Origin: Thermoleptolyngbya sichuanensis A183
Lineage (GTDB): Bacteria; Cyanobacteriota; Cyanobacteriia; Elainellales; Elainellaceae
Direction of reading: 5' to 3'
Assembly: GCF_013177315.1 (NCBI RefSeq)
Contig: NZ_CP053661.1
Location: forward strand, 558,001 to 622,000
Length of the DNA: 64,000 nt
This document shows, piece after piece, positions 17,305 to 27,519 of this stretch. The notes beneath the pieces are model-generated. The model did no database searches. It was not told the DNA's origin and saw nothing but the letters and a program-made list of their open reading frames with translations. The translations under genes and the position numbers were made by a program. The first letter of the stretch is position 1. Each line of letters opens with the position of its first letter.

Positions 17305-18168
17305 GTGAAACTTGCGGTCTACGGAAAAGGTGGCATTGGTAAGTCCACCACCAGTTGCAATATCTCAGTTGCCCTTGCCCGTCGCGGCAAAAAGGTGCTG
17401 CAAATCGGCTGCGACCCCAAGCACGACAGCACCTTTACCCTCACGGGTTTCCTCATTCCCACCATCATCGACACGCTGCAAGAAAAGGACTATCACTACG
17501 AAGATGTGTGGCCCGAAGACGTGATCTACAAGGGCTACGGCGGCGTGGACTGCGTAGAGGCAGGCGGGCCGCCAGCAGGGGCGGGCTGCGGTGGCTACGT
17601 TGTCGGCGAAACTGTGAAGCTGCTCAAGGAGCTAAATGCCTTTGATGAGTACGATGTGATCTTATTCGACGTGCTGGGGGACGTGGTGTGTGGCGGGTTT
17701 GCTGCCCCGCTAAACTACGCTGACTATTGCATGATCGTCACCGACAACGGCTTCGACGCGCTGTTTGCCGCCAACCGCATCGCCGCCTCCGTCCGCGAAA
17801 AAGCCCGCACCCACCCGCTGCGCCTTGCTGGGCTGATCGGCAACCGCACCGCCAAGCGCGACCTGATTGATAAATACATCGAAGCCGTGCCCATGCCTGT
17901 CCTGGAGGTGCTGCCCCTGATCGAAGACATCCGTGTGTCTCGCGTCAAAGGCAAAACGCTGTTCGAGATGGCGGAAAAAGACCCCTCGCTGAACTACGTC
18001 TGCGACTATTACCTCAATATTGCCGACCAAATTTTGGCTCGTCCCGAAGGGGTTGTGCCCAGCGATGCACCCGACCGCGACCTGTTTAGCCTGCTGTCTG
18101 ATTTTTACTTGAATCCTAAAGAAGCGCCGAAGCGGGCCGAAGAGGAACTGGACTTGATGATGGTCTAG
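17305..18168 (+). CDS. chlL: Light-independent protochlorophyllide reductase, iron-sulfur ATPase subunit L
   Basis: A 287-residue NifH-like subunit that hydrolyses ATP and passes electrons from ferredoxin to the ChlN-ChlB catalytic component, allowing chlorophyll synthesis in the dark. Residues 7-15 form the P-loop GKGGIGKST. Cys95 (GAGCGGY) and Cys129 (GDVVCGGF) are the expected ligands of the 4Fe-4S cluster bridging the homodimer. The start is GTG 17305, giving the conserved KLAVYGKGG sequence and placed 8 bp after AGGAG. It is followed by a DUF5331 gene and chlN in the same direction. chlB is not in this window. Confidence 0.96.
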   Translation: MKLAVYGKGGIGKSTTSCNISVALARRGKKVLQIGCDPKHDSTFTLTGFLIPTIIDTLQEKDYHYEDVWPEDVIYKGYGGVDCVEAGGPPAGAGCGGYVVGETVKLLKELNAFDEYDVILFDVLGDVVCGGFAAPLNYADYCMIVTDNGFDALFAANRIAASVREKARTHPLRLAGLIGNRTAKRDLIDKYIEAVPMPVLEVLPLIEDIRVSRVKGKTLFEMAEKDPSLNYVCDYYLNIADQILARPEGVVPSDAPDRDLFSLLSDFYLNPKEAPKRAEEELDLMMV

Positions 18169-18324
18169 TGATAGATAAAGGGGGCAGGAGTTGGGGTCAG
18201 AGGTCGGGGAAAAGCCTGCAATTCTTTAGCTTTGCGGAAGATGACAGAAGGGGCGATCGCCACCCGATACTCTAAACTCTGTAGTTTGAATCCCCGAACC
18301 CTGACTCCCGAACCCTGACCCCTA

Positions 18325-18747
18325 ATGAACGTTCAATACCTCCGCAAGTCCCTGAAAATCGCCTGGCTCACCTACTATCGTGAAAATCGAGAGTGGATTG
18401 CGCGGCTGGGCGTTTGGGTAGACTGTACCGGACAGCGGCGACCCTCCTCTGGATTCATTTTGGGAACGCTCTCGACCCTAGAGCCACAGTTGACGAGCCT
18501 GCTGCCGCTGATTGTAGACCTCAGCAACGACCCCGACCGCATCATCCTGGCGCTAGGGCTCAACTTCAACCCCGACGACGAACTCGACGAACTGGACGAC
18601 GACGCTCCCAAAATGCTCCCCAGCCGCACCCTCGCCTCCGAAACGCCCCTCGACCTGCCCGAAACCAAGCCCGCTAGCAAGGTTCCCGCTGTCCGCCTGT
18701 CTTCCAAAATTGACGAAGCCTGTACGGGCGTGGGAGAGCGGGATTAA
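18325..18747 (+). CDS. DUF5331 family protein between chlL and chlN
   Basis: A 140-residue soluble protein. The first 90 residues (YLRKSLKIAWLTYYRENREW, then RRPSSGFILGTLSTLEPQLT) match the cyanobacterial DUF5331 family. The rest is acidic (DDELDELDDD) and probably disordered. Its position between the two dark-reductase genes suggests a role tied to protochlorophyllide reduction, such as assembly or regulation, but this rests on context only. The spacers of 156 bp to chlL and 102 bp to chlN contain CCGAACCCTGA-type simple repeats. Confidence 0.8.
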   Translation: MNVQYLRKSLKIAWLTYYRENREWIARLGVWVDCTGQRRPSSGFILGTLSTLEPQLTSLLPLIVDLSNDPDRIILALGLNFNPDDELDELDDDAPKMLPSRTLASETPLDLPETKPASKVPAVRLSSKIDEACTGVGERD

Positions 18748-18771
18748 CGGAGCGCCCGGAGTGATGGCTAG

Positions 18772-20256
<1,485 letters not shown>

Positions 20257-20313
20257 GGCGCTTGTCCTGATCTAGCCCGCGTCTGAGACAACCCTTGGCA
20301 AAACTGATTCCGG

Positions 20314-20405
20314 CAGGATTTACGCAGTTGGATGATTTCTGGTGGGCCTTGTCTGTGAGAAATCATCCAAAATCCGAAAAATTCATCGAAAGCGCGTAGG
20401 TTCTG
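20314..20405. mobile_element. Degenerate copy of the AGGACTTACGCA miniature element
   Basis: A decayed relative of the 93-bp palindromic element at 24037-24129: it starts AGGATTTACGCAGTTGGATG, has the central hairpin GATTTCT/AGAAATC, and ends in GCGCGTAGGTTCTG. The sequence has diverged and no target duplication remains. It sits between the convergent chlN and hepT genes and could fold as a terminator-like hairpin. Confidence 0.55.
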
Positions 20406-20411
20406 TCTGAA

Positions 20412-20780
20412 TTAGAAAATATCACTGCGAATTTTTTGAATTGCCCGCTTCAACGGCTCAATATCTTGAGAGCAGATTTTGTAAATTTCTTCTGCATCAT
20501 TGAAGTAGTTGTGCGCCAGTAGATTCCGAATTCCTTTGACTCCTTCCCAATCGATGCTCGGTTGCTGTTTAAAGAAATCTCTATCTGCACGCTTATCAAT
20601 TCTTTGAACATTCTCGCCAATTGCAATGAGCATCATGGCAATTGCATCTAGCCGATCCAAACCCGCGTCATCGCGCAAAAAGTCCCCCGGAGAATCGATT
20701 CCTATAAAGCGCCGCTCGATTCTTCTGATCGCTTCTTCAATTTCAAGAAATAGCTCCAAGAGTATCGATCGATCACGCAT
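20412..20780 (-). CDS. hepT: HepT-like ribonuclease toxin (DUF86) of a type VII toxin-antitoxin pair
   Basis: A 122-residue HEPN-fold protein. The conserved R-x4-H-x-Y motif is present as RNLLAHNY at residues 85-92. HepT toxins are RNA-cleaving HEPN proteins neutralised by a nucleotidyltransferase that adds AMP to the tyrosine of this motif. The upstream gene on the same strand encodes that partner and overlaps this start by 8 bp, a standard arrangement. The pair sits next to chlN with no sign of an attached mobile element, apart from a degenerate miniature element downstream. Confidence 0.88.
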   Translation of the reverse strand: MRDRSILLELFLEIEEAIRRIERRFIGIDSPGDFLRDDAGLDRLDAIAMMLIAIGENVQRIDKRADRDFFKQQPSIDWEGVKGIRNLLAHNYFNDAEEIYKICSQDIEPLKRAIQKIRSDIF

Positions 20781-21084
20781 ACACCGCCTCTTGATCGATC
20801 CTGGCTTTGAGGAATTGATTCATGCCGTGCCAATAGCGAATCACGTCTACATCTCTGCCAAATTTTTCTTCCAACTCTGCCTTTAGGCTGGCGCGTTTCA
20901 GAATATCGGGCAGCATTTGCACCACGACATCAATATCGCTTTCCTCATGGGCTTCATTTCTGGCGACAGAGCCAAAGACCCCAATCTGACCTACCCCATA
21001 GCGTTGAGCGAGTTCGGGCTTGAGCGCTTTCAACTGAGCCAGAACTTCCTCTTTCGCAATCGGCTTCATTGAGCGGGTCGTCAT
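20773..21084 (-). CDS. mntA: MntA-like nucleotidyltransferase antitoxin
   Basis: A 103-residue minimal nucleotidyltransferase. The signature G-S-x10-D-x-D is intact: Gly38-Ser39, Asp50 and Asp52 (FGSVARNEAHEESDID). Proteins of this family AMPylate the cognate HepT toxin. The ORF reads into hepT with an 8-bp overlap, so translation is probably coupled. The start at 21084 is an ATG; a second in-frame ATG five codons later is also possible. Confidence 0.88.
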   Translation of the reverse strand: MTTRSMKPIAKEEVLAQLKALKPELAQRYGVGQIGVFGSVARNEAHEESDIDVVVQMLPDILKRASLKAELEEKFGRDVDVIRYWHGMNQFLKARIDQEAVYA

Positions 21085-21279
21085 TGTGATGCTTGGTAAC
21101 GCTTGCTAGGTGGCTCTTGATGAGAATGCTCACCCACAATATTAACGCCATCAACGCCGCTTGCCGCTTGCAAGTTGCGTTCACGAAAACTAATGGAATG
21201 GCATCCGTCCCAGCCCTTATAGAATGGAGTATTAATGGAGTATTAAGCAGCGTCTCTCCATTGGGGCAATAAGGTTTTG
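21085..21279. other. Divergent spacer between mntA and the gvp gene
   Basis: About 195 bp between divergent genes, which must hold both promoters. A short direct repeat (ATGGAGTATTA) occurs twice at about 21225-21245, a possible operator. Confidence 0.35.
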
Positions 21280-21957
21280 ATGTACACCTATGCGTTTGTC
21301 CTTCAGTCAACCGAGTCGATTGTGCTACCGGCGGGCATTAGCGGCGAGTTGATGCTGCTGTACGAACTGGGGGTGGGCGCGGTCGTGGAGCCGGGGCTGG
21401 ACTTGGCCATGCTGGAGCAGAGCGACGAGCGGCTGATGCGGGCAGTCTTGCACCATGACCAGGTGATTCGTGAGGTGTTTGAGCAGGTTCCTGTGCTGCC
21501 GCTGCGGTTTGGCACGCAGTTTGTGTCGCAGGAAAAGCTGCTGGAGCATCTGCACGTCAATGCGGCTGGCTACCAGGCAACCCTGACGCGGCTGGTGGGG
21601 CAGGCTGAATATACGTTAAAACTATCGCCGCGATCGCCCGAATCTTCTGCCCCAAGCCCGCTGGCGACTGCCGGAACCGGACGCGACTATTTTCTAGCAA
21701 AAAAACAGCAATTTCAACAGCAGCTTGATCGCCAGCGGCAGCAGCAAGCAGAACTGGAAGCAATTAAAGGGGCGATCGCCCAGGCCTATCCCATGCTCCA
21801 GATCGACGCACCCCGCGATGGCGTAGAGCGGCTGCACCTATTGCTCAGTCGAGAGGCGGAGCCTGCGCTGCGGGCGCAACTGGAAGAGTGGCGATCGCGC
21901 TGTCCTGGCTGGCACATGGCGCTGAGTGAGGCGCTGCCGCCTTATCACTTTGTGTAG
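21280..21957 (+). CDS. GvpL/GvpF family gas-vesicle protein (orphan)
   Basis: A 225-residue protein of the GvpL/GvpF family, accessory proteins found at the gas-vesicle surface or needed in its assembly. The family pattern is visible: YTYAFVLQS at the N-terminus, an acidic VLHHDQVIREVFEQVPVLPLRFGTQF segment near 70-95, and a coiled-coil stretch rich in Q and R at about 140-165 (KKQQFQQQLDRQRQQQAELE). The start is ATG 21280 rather than the TTG three bases earlier. No gvpA, gvpC or other gas-vesicle gene is near, so either the cluster is elsewhere or this protein has another role. Confidence 0.78.
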   Translation: MYTYAFVLQSTESIVLPAGISGELMLLYELGVGAVVEPGLDLAMLEQSDERLMRAVLHHDQVIREVFEQVPVLPLRFGTQFVSQEKLLEHLHVNAAGYQATLTRLVGQAEYTLKLSPRSPESSAPSPLATAGTGRDYFLAKKQQFQQQLDRQRQQQAELEAIKGAIAQAYPMLQIDAPRDGVERLHLLLSREAEPALRAQLEEWRSRCPGWHMALSEALPPYHFV

Positions 21958-22461
21958 TTTTTGGGTTGGGTTTGCGTAATTTCTGGGGCAAGGGCTGAAA
22001 CAATATTCAAGCCCCCAAACCGCAATAGCTCCGCTCCTGAACCGACCTGGATTTCAGCCCCCAACCCAGGCAGTGTGGACGGGGCTATTGCGCTGATTAG
22101 GGAAGGCATATTGATTTTGGATTTTGGATTGGCGATTTTTGGATTGCAGGGCTTTTAGCAGTTTCATTCAGTTTCATTCATGGGGTGGCTCAGGCGACTC
22201 AGGCGAATTGACAAAAGGATTGCTCATTTAAGGATTGCTCATTAAGGATTTGCTCACTGGCGAGATTGGGTGAAATTGCTCTGAAAATCTTCGTAAAATT
22301 GGAGTGAATGCCGGAGAACGGTCTGGCGGATACGGGATTTCCTGCATAGAATTGCTCTGAGTGGCAGTTTGCAATGTGCTGCTGGAACGGCAGCGTGCAG
22401 ATTGGCTCAATGCGCTCAGGTTTTTCCTGTTCCTTGCAGTCCCCCAATTCCTAGACATCCT
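21958..22461. other. Repeat-rich spacer
   Basis: About 500 bp without a gene. It contains a TTTTGGATT-type array near 22110-22145, and three near-tandem copies of a 14-15-bp unit (GGATTGCTCATTAA and variants) at about 22215-22250. The promoter of the phosphoglucomutase gene must lie in the second half. Confidence 0.55.
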
Positions 22462-23931
22462 ATGGCAGGTCAACTTTCTCCCTCTGCGTTTGTCCAGCGG
22501 CCCATTTCCTTTGGGACAGACGGCTGGCGCGGCATGATCGCAGCAGACTTTACCTTTGAGCGGGTGATGCAGGTTGCGCCACGGGCGGCGATCGCCCTAG
22601 AGCAGACGTATGGTGAACAAACCCAAAATCGCCTAGTGATTGTGGGCTACGATCGCCGCTTTTTGTCGCCGGAGTTTGCTCAGGTGGCGGCAGAGGCGCT
22701 ACAAAAAGCGGGCTATGACGTATTGCTGTCGGAATCCTTTGCGCCAACGCCGGCCTTTAGCTGGGCGGCAAAGCAGCAAAACGCCCTGGGGGCCGTGGTG
22801 ATTACTGCCAGCCATAATCCTGCGGCCTATTCGGGACTGAAGGTGAAGGCAGGCTTTGGCGGGTCGATTCCGCCGGAGGTGACGGCAAAGATTGAGACGC
22901 TGCTGGGACAGGAACTTCCCTCCGTAGAGCAGCCGGGGACGCTGCAAACCTTTAACCCGTGGACGAGCTATTGCGAAGGGCTGCGGGCCAAGGTGGATGT
23001 GGAAAAACTGCGGCAGGCGATCGCCACGGGCAAGCTCACCGTGTTTGCCGATGTGATGCACGGTGCAGCGTCGGGCGGGCTAGAGCAGCTTTTGGGCACG
23101 CCCATTCATGAGCTAAACGGCAGCGCAGATCCACTGTTTGGCGGCGGCGCACCAGAACCCCTGCCCCGCTACTTGCCCGACCTGCTCCACCAAATCCGAA
23201 CCTATGAGCGGCGATCGCCCGATGAGCTAGTGGTGGGGCTGGTGTTTGATGGAGACAGCGATCGCATTGCCGCCGTCGATGGCGCAGGCAATTTCCTGAG
23301 TTCTCAAGTGCTGATTCCGGTGCTGATTCAGCACCTCGCTACCCATCGCGGCTTCACAGGTGAAATCGTCAAAACCATCAGTGGCTCGGATCTGATGCCC
23401 CTGGTTGCCAAGCTGCACAACCTGCCCGTCTATGAAACTGCGATTGGCTACAAATACATCGCCGACCGCATGTTGGAAAGTCAGGTTTTTCTGGGTGGCG
23501 AAGAATCCGGCGGCATCGGCTACGGCAACCACATTCCCGAACGCGACGCGCTGCTGTCGGCCCTGTATGTGCTGGAAGCCGTCGTAGACAGCGGCATGGA
23601 TCTGAGCGACCAATACGCCGCGCTGCAAGCCAAAACGGGCTTTACCTCTGCCTACGACCGCATTGACCTGCCCCTGGCCAGCATGGACGTGCGATCGCGC
23701 TTGTTGAACCAGCTCAAGACCCAGCCCCCCCAGGCGATCGCCGGACAGTCGGTGCTGAGCATCCTGGATATCGACGGCTACAAGTTTCGTCTGGCAGATC
23801 AAAGCTGGCTGCTGATCCGCTTTAGCGGCACAGAACCCGTGTTACGCCTCTATTCGGAAGCCGCTACCCCAGAGCGTGTGCAGCAAAACTTGCACTGGGC
23901 CAAGGACTGGGCCAACTCTATTTCCGGTTAA
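22462..23931 (+). CDS. Phosphoglucomutase/phosphomannomutase family protein
   Basis: A 489-residue alpha-D-phosphohexomutase. Family signatures occur in order: FGTDGWRG near residue 15 (sugar-phosphate entry), TASHNPAAYSG with the phosphorylated serine near 115, DGDSDRIAAVD (metal-binding loop) near 265, GGEESGGIG near 350 (sugar specificity) and RFSGTEPVLRLYSE near 455 (phosphate-binding loop). It interconverts hexose 1- and 6-phosphates, feeding glycogen and cell-surface polysaccharide synthesis. The sequence does not decide between glucose and mannose. The start is ATG 22462; the upstream 31 codons are not conserved-looking. Confidence 0.9.
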   Translation: MAGQLSPSAFVQRPISFGTDGWRGMIAADFTFERVMQVAPRAAIALEQTYGEQTQNRLVIVGYDRRFLSPEFAQVAAEALQKAGYDVLLSESFAPTPAFSWAAKQQNALGAVVITASHNPAAYSGLKVKAGFGGSIPPEVTAKIETLLGQELPSVEQPGTLQTFNPWTSYCEGLRAKVDVEKLRQAIATGKLTVFADVMHGAASGGLEQLLGTPIHELNGSADPLFGGGAPEPLPRYLPDLLHQIRTYERRSPDELVVGLVFDGDSDRIAAVDGAGNFLSSQVLIPVLIQHLATHRGFTGEIVKTISGSDLMPLVAKLHNLPVYETAIGYKYIADRMLESQVFLGGEESGGIGYGNHIPERDALLSALYVLEAVVDSGMDLSDQYAALQAKTGFTSAYDRIDLPLASMDVRSRLLNQLKTQPPQAIAGQSVLSILDIDGYKFRLADQSWLLIRFSGTEPVLRLYSEAATPERVQQNLHWAKDWANSISG

Positions 23932-24036
23932 AACAGCCCTCCGCCTTCTAGTTAAACCTTCTAGTTAAAACAGTCCTCCGCCATGCTAGCGAGGATTGGA
24001 GGTGCAGCGACTGATTCATTACTGATTTATTACTGA

Positions 24037-24129
24037 TAGGACTTACGCACTTGCGATTGAAGTTCCTGGGTTTTGGACGATTTCTCGCGGGCGCAGCCCG
24101 CGAGAAATCGTCCAACTGCGTAAGTCCTA
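24037..24129. mobile_element. Intact miniature palindromic transposon (MITE-like)
   Basis: A 93-bp element bounded by inverted TAGGACTTACGCA/TGCGTAAGTCCTA and containing a long perfect hairpin (GGACGATTTCTCGCGGG against its complement). It is flanked by the direct 5-bp repeat ACTGA (24032-24036 and 24130-24134), a target-site duplication. A near-identical copy is at 33442-33533, and decayed copies lie at about 20314 and 52900. Non-coding; a parent transposase must act in trans. Confidence 0.88.
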
Positions 24130-24913
24130 ACTGATTCATTATTGGGTTCGTCCGCAGTGGCGGCTGCTCAAAGGCCCCACTCCAGCTATGGCAGTGGGGT
24201 TTTGCGATTCGGCATCCCGATATTTTGTGAGCAGGCTTTGTAAACCCCTGCTTTCTGCGATCCGATCGGGAAAAATCGCTGAGTGGAGCGGGCTTGATCC
24301 GTAGCCAATTCTGATAGGGAAATTGTCTCATCTGCTTCTAGGATGGCTGCCAATCTTGCAGGGGATTGATCAGCAGACCGGGACGCGCGATCGCCATTAA
24401 TAGGTTTTCCTGATCAAACCTGACCCAAGTGCATGGATCCCAGTCTAGAATTCAGGCTGAATTACCGCTTGGGCGATCGCTCCTGAGTTTAAAGACTGAC
24501 ATCCAAGCAGGCGATCGCAGCATTCTAGGATGGTTAGATCGGCTAGGCTGCTCGATTGATTAACAAACCTGATCGGTGCAACCTGGGGATAAGATCAAAT
24601 GCCAAATTAAACCAGGCTGCCATGACTTGAGAATTCTGGATTGGTTAGATAAACTGTGAGGGCGATCGCGCCTTGTGCCATTGGCAATTTTTTTGAATCA
24701 ATTCCGAATTGGGGATTGATTTTCTAAATCTGTTATATACTGATAACTCAAAACAAGTAACTTGAGCGGAATTTCAAGCCCGTTGGGTAAGCGCTTAGAT
24801 TATTAATTTATGCTTAAGCCTTATCGCGGTCGGGTTAATAGGGCACTCTCGCCTGAGTGTGTGAAGTCTCGATTTGAAATCTCCACTCGATGTTAGAGTT
24901 TGCCCTGGCATGA
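24130..24913. other. Long leader/spacer before sepF
   Basis: About 780 bp with no plausible gene. It is AT-richer than its surroundings. A possible -10 box TATACT lies at 24736-24741 (no good -35 partner), about 280 bp before sepF. A short hairpin CACTC/GAGTG lies near 24845. Several HIP1 sites are present at 24390-24530. Confidence 0.45.
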
Positions 24914-24978
24914 TTGTCAGATTTGTCGGATTTGTCAGATTTGGTTGTCAGATTTTGATTGTCAGATGGGATTGTCAA
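24914..24978. repeat. Tandem TTGTCAGATT-type repeats upstream of sepF
   Basis: Five to six irregular direct copies of TTGTCAGATT or TTGTCGGATT occur at 24914-24978, ending 40 bp before the sepF start. They could be binding sites for a regulator of the cell-division gene, or an expanded simple repeat. Confidence 0.6.
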
Positions 24979-25017
24979 AAATTAACCCAATTAACGTTAT
25001 GTGATGGAGCGTGACCT

Positions 25018-25593
25018 GTGAGCATTTTTTCTAAGCTGCGTGACTTTGTGGGCCTGAATGATCCGGCCGACTATGAATATGAGTACGACGAAATGGACGG
25101 ACAGGAATATCAGAATCTCTATCAAGAAGAGAACGTCCAGCCGCTCGTCGAAGAAGAACCGCGCCGTCGCCGGATGCGCGATCGCCCGCTGATGACCACT
25201 GATGTTGGCTCCGGTATGAGCAACGTGATTGGAATGCCCGGTGTAAACGGCATGTCTGAAGTCGTGGTTATGGAACCCCGTACCTTTGAAGAAATGCCCC
25301 AGGCAATTCGCGCCCTGCGGGAGCGCAAGTCTGTCGTGCTAAACCTGACCATCATGGACCCCGATCAGGCACAGCGAGCGGTCGATTTTTTGGCCGGCGG
25401 CACCTATGCGATCGACGGCCACCAGGAGCGAATCGGCGAGAGCATTTTCCTGTTTACGCCCAACTGCGTCCAGGTCAGCACCCAGCTCAACCCGCCTGCG
25501 GACATCCCGCTCCAGCAGCCCATGCGTCCCGGTCGCCCGATGACCTCCCCCGCTCCGACCTGGGGCGCAGATCCGCAAGCTCGTATGGCTTAA
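25018..25593 (+). CDS. sepF: Cell division protein SepF
   Basis: A 191-residue FtsZ-associated division protein, known in cyanobacteria as Cdv2. The first 20 residues ([15 protein letters not shown]) form the amphipathic membrane-binding helix. A disordered acidic/basic linker runs to about 80. The SepF fold follows, with [29 protein letters not shown] and [35 protein letters not shown] proline-rich tail ends the protein. The start is GTG 25018. It is followed by proC on the same strand, an arrangement seen in many cyanobacteria and Gram-positives. Confidence 0.93.
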   Translation: MSIFSKLRDFVGLNDPADYEYEYDEMDGQEYQNLYQEENVQPLVEEEPRRRRMRDRPLMTTDVGSGMSNVIGMPGVNGMSEVVVMEPRTFEEMPQAIRALRERKSVVLNLTIMDPDQAQRAVDFLAGGTYAIDGHQERIGESIFLFTPNCVQVSTQLNPPADIPLQQPMRPGRPMTSPAPTWGADPQARMA

Positions 25594-25765
25594 GTTTCAG
25601 AGGTCGCACTCGCAATCTCCCCCTTTTGGCTGCTTTGCAACGGCTGCTCAATCCGGCCGTTCTGGAGCTTGGCTGAAGGGGGTTTTGTGCTGTCTGGGTC
25701 TTGTGCTGTTTGCAGCAGTGCAGCATACCCAGAGCGAGACATCCACAGCAAGAAAGGAGGCAGTC

Positions 25766-26560
25766 GTGAAGCTGGGAATAATTGGTGGCGGCGTAATGGC
25801 AGAGGCTCTGCTGTCTCGCCTGCTAGATCAGGGCGTGTGCGCGTCGGATGAGGTGACGGTTGGGGAACCTGCGGCGGCACGGCGCGAGTATTTGGCAGAA
25901 GAATACGGTGTGCAGGTGACGGCGGAGAATGCCGATGCAATGCAACACGCCGACGTATTGCTGCTGTCAATCAAGCCGCAGGTCTTTGACTCTGTGGTTC
26001 AGGCGCTCCCCATGACCTCGTCGTCGATGCTGGTGCTGTCGATCTTGGCAGGGGTTCCGCTGCATAAACTGGAGGCTGGCTTTCCCAATTGCCCCGTTGT
26101 GCGAGCCATGCCAAACACGCCGGCCACCGTGGGCGCAGGGATGACGGCGATCGCCCCAGGTCGGCACACCCAGCCCAGCCACTTGGCGCAGGCTCGACAA
26201 ATCTTTCAGGCCGTGGGCGAAGTCGTAGACGTGCCTGAGTCGCTGATGGATGCCGTCACGGGGCTGTCTGGGTCTGGCCCGGGCTATGTGGCGCTGATTG
26301 TAGAAGCGCTGAGCGATGGCGGCGTGGCGGCTGGTCTGCCCAGGGCGATCGCCACTCAGCTTGCCATCCAGACCGTGCGCGGCACAGCCCAACTCCTGGC
26401 GGAAACCGGCCTCCACCCTGGCGAATTGAAGGATCGCGTCACCAGCCCCGGCGGGACGACCATTGCAGGCATCGCTGCCTTAGAACAAGCCGGGCTCCGC
26501 GCTGCCCTGATCGAAGCGGTCAAAGCCGCCGCCGGGCGATCGCGCGAATTAGGCGGCTAG
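25766..26560 (+). CDS. proC: Pyrroline-5-carboxylate reductase
   Basis: A 264-residue enzyme that reduces 1-pyrroline-5-carboxylate to proline with NAD(P)H. The N-terminal KLGIIGGGVMAEALL is the Rossmann nucleotide-binding motif. The C-terminal catalytic signature is complete: DAVTGLSGSGPGYVALIVEAL, then LKDRVTSPGGTTIAGIAALEQAGLRAALIEAV. The start is GTG 25766, 5 bp after AGGAGGCAG. It lies 172 bp behind sepF in the same direction. Confidence 0.93.
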   Translation: MKLGIIGGGVMAEALLSRLLDQGVCASDEVTVGEPAAARREYLAEEYGVQVTAENADAMQHADVLLLSIKPQVFDSVVQALPMTSSSMLVLSILAGVPLHKLEAGFPNCPVVRAMPNTPATVGAGMTAIAPGRHTQPSHLAQARQIFQAVGEVVDVPESLMDAVTGLSGSGPGYVALIVEALSDGGVAAGLPRAIATQLAIQTVRGTAQLLAETGLHPGELKDRVTSPGGTTIAGIAALEQAGLRAALIEAVKAAAGRSRELGG

Positions 26561-26637
26561 GGTCTGCCAAATCGCCAGATGCGCTGCAAACCCTGCGGCC
26601 CCTTAATCCAAAATCCCCAATCCAAAATCAACCCTCC

Positions 26638-27519
26638 CTACAAGCCCTGAACCCCATCCACCAGACCCCGACAAACGCCCGTCAGGAAATCCAGATCGAG
26701 GGTTTCGGGGCGATCGCTGGCTTGGTGATAGTGGGGATTGCGCTGATCGGCGGTGTCGGTGAGCATCACAGCGGGATAGCCCAGATCCCAAAAGGGGGCG
26801 TGGTCGCTGCGGCGCAGGTCGGGCAGGGCGCTGGCGCGATTGGGGGCAGGAAACCAGTGGGCAGGCACTTGGCCGACCTGGCGCAGGCTGCGGCTGAGGC
26901 GCTGCATATCCAGGAAGGTTGTGGGACTTCCCACCAGCCCCAAGAAGTTGCCGTGGCTGGGATAGAGCTGATAGAAAAAATCGGCGGGATAGCGCTGTGA
27001 ACCGGGCTGTGGGTCGCAATAGCCTAGCATTTCCAGCGACAGCATTAGCCGCAGCCGCTGCCCCTGGGCGTGGAACTGTTCGGCACAGTGGCGACTGCCC
27101 AATAGCCCAAATTCCTCCAGGTCAAAGGCGACCAGCCAGACGGGATGACGGGCGGGTTGAGCAAAGAGCGATCGCCCCAGTTCCAGCAGCACCGCCACCC
27201 CCGATGCATTGTCATCTGCCCCGGGCGAACCGGGTATTGCGTCGTAGTGTGCGCCAATTAGGATGGGTGGACGGGCCATCTGCTGTCCCGGCAACTTCAG
27301 CAGAAGATTGTGATGTGTTTGGCCGCGAATGGTGAACGGCTGCGTTTCGACTGCGCCAAATTGCGTCAGGAATGCTTGGATATATTGCTGGACGTAGAAA
27401 TGTCCTTCGCTAGCAAGGTAAGGGTCGCGCTCTCGCGCAATGGCCTGCAAGTGTCCCCAAAGCCGACTTTTCAGGCTGGAATTGTCAGGATTCGCAAAGC
27501 CTGTTGTGTCAGTTGTCAT
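26638..27519 (-). CDS. M28 family zinc aminopeptidase-like protein
   Basis: A 293-residue metallopeptidase of the M28 (aminopeptidase Y/S) family. Metal-binding and catalytic residues are seen as GAHYDAIPGSPGADDNASG (His91 and Asp102), DLEEFG (Glu135-Glu136) and LRRSDHAPFWDLGYPAVMLTDT (a later metal-site histidine). There is no clear signal peptide. It begins inside the last codons of the upstream ParA gene with a 4-bp ATGA overlap, so the two are translationally coupled. The substrate is unknown. Confidence 0.82.
   Translation of the reverse strand: MTTDTTGFANPDNSSLKSRLWGHLQAIARERDPYLASEGHFYVQQYIQAFLTQFGAVETQPFTIRGQTHHNLLLKLPGQQMARPPILIGAHYDAIPGSPGADDNASGVAVLLELGRSLFAQPARHPVWLVAFDLEEFGLLGSRHCAEQFHAQGQRLRLMLSLEMLGYCDPQPGSQRYPADFFYQLYPSHGNFLGLVGSPTTFLDMQRLSRSLRQVGQVPAHWFPAPNRASALPDLRRSDHAPFWDLGYPAVMLTDTADQRNPHYHQASDRPETLDLDFLTGVCRGLVDGVQGL

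Noticed and set aside
23932-25017. tRNA or other structured RNA gene before sepF
   Set aside because: No acceptor/T-loop pattern (GGTTCGAATCC-like) was found; the only strong structure is the miniature transposon.
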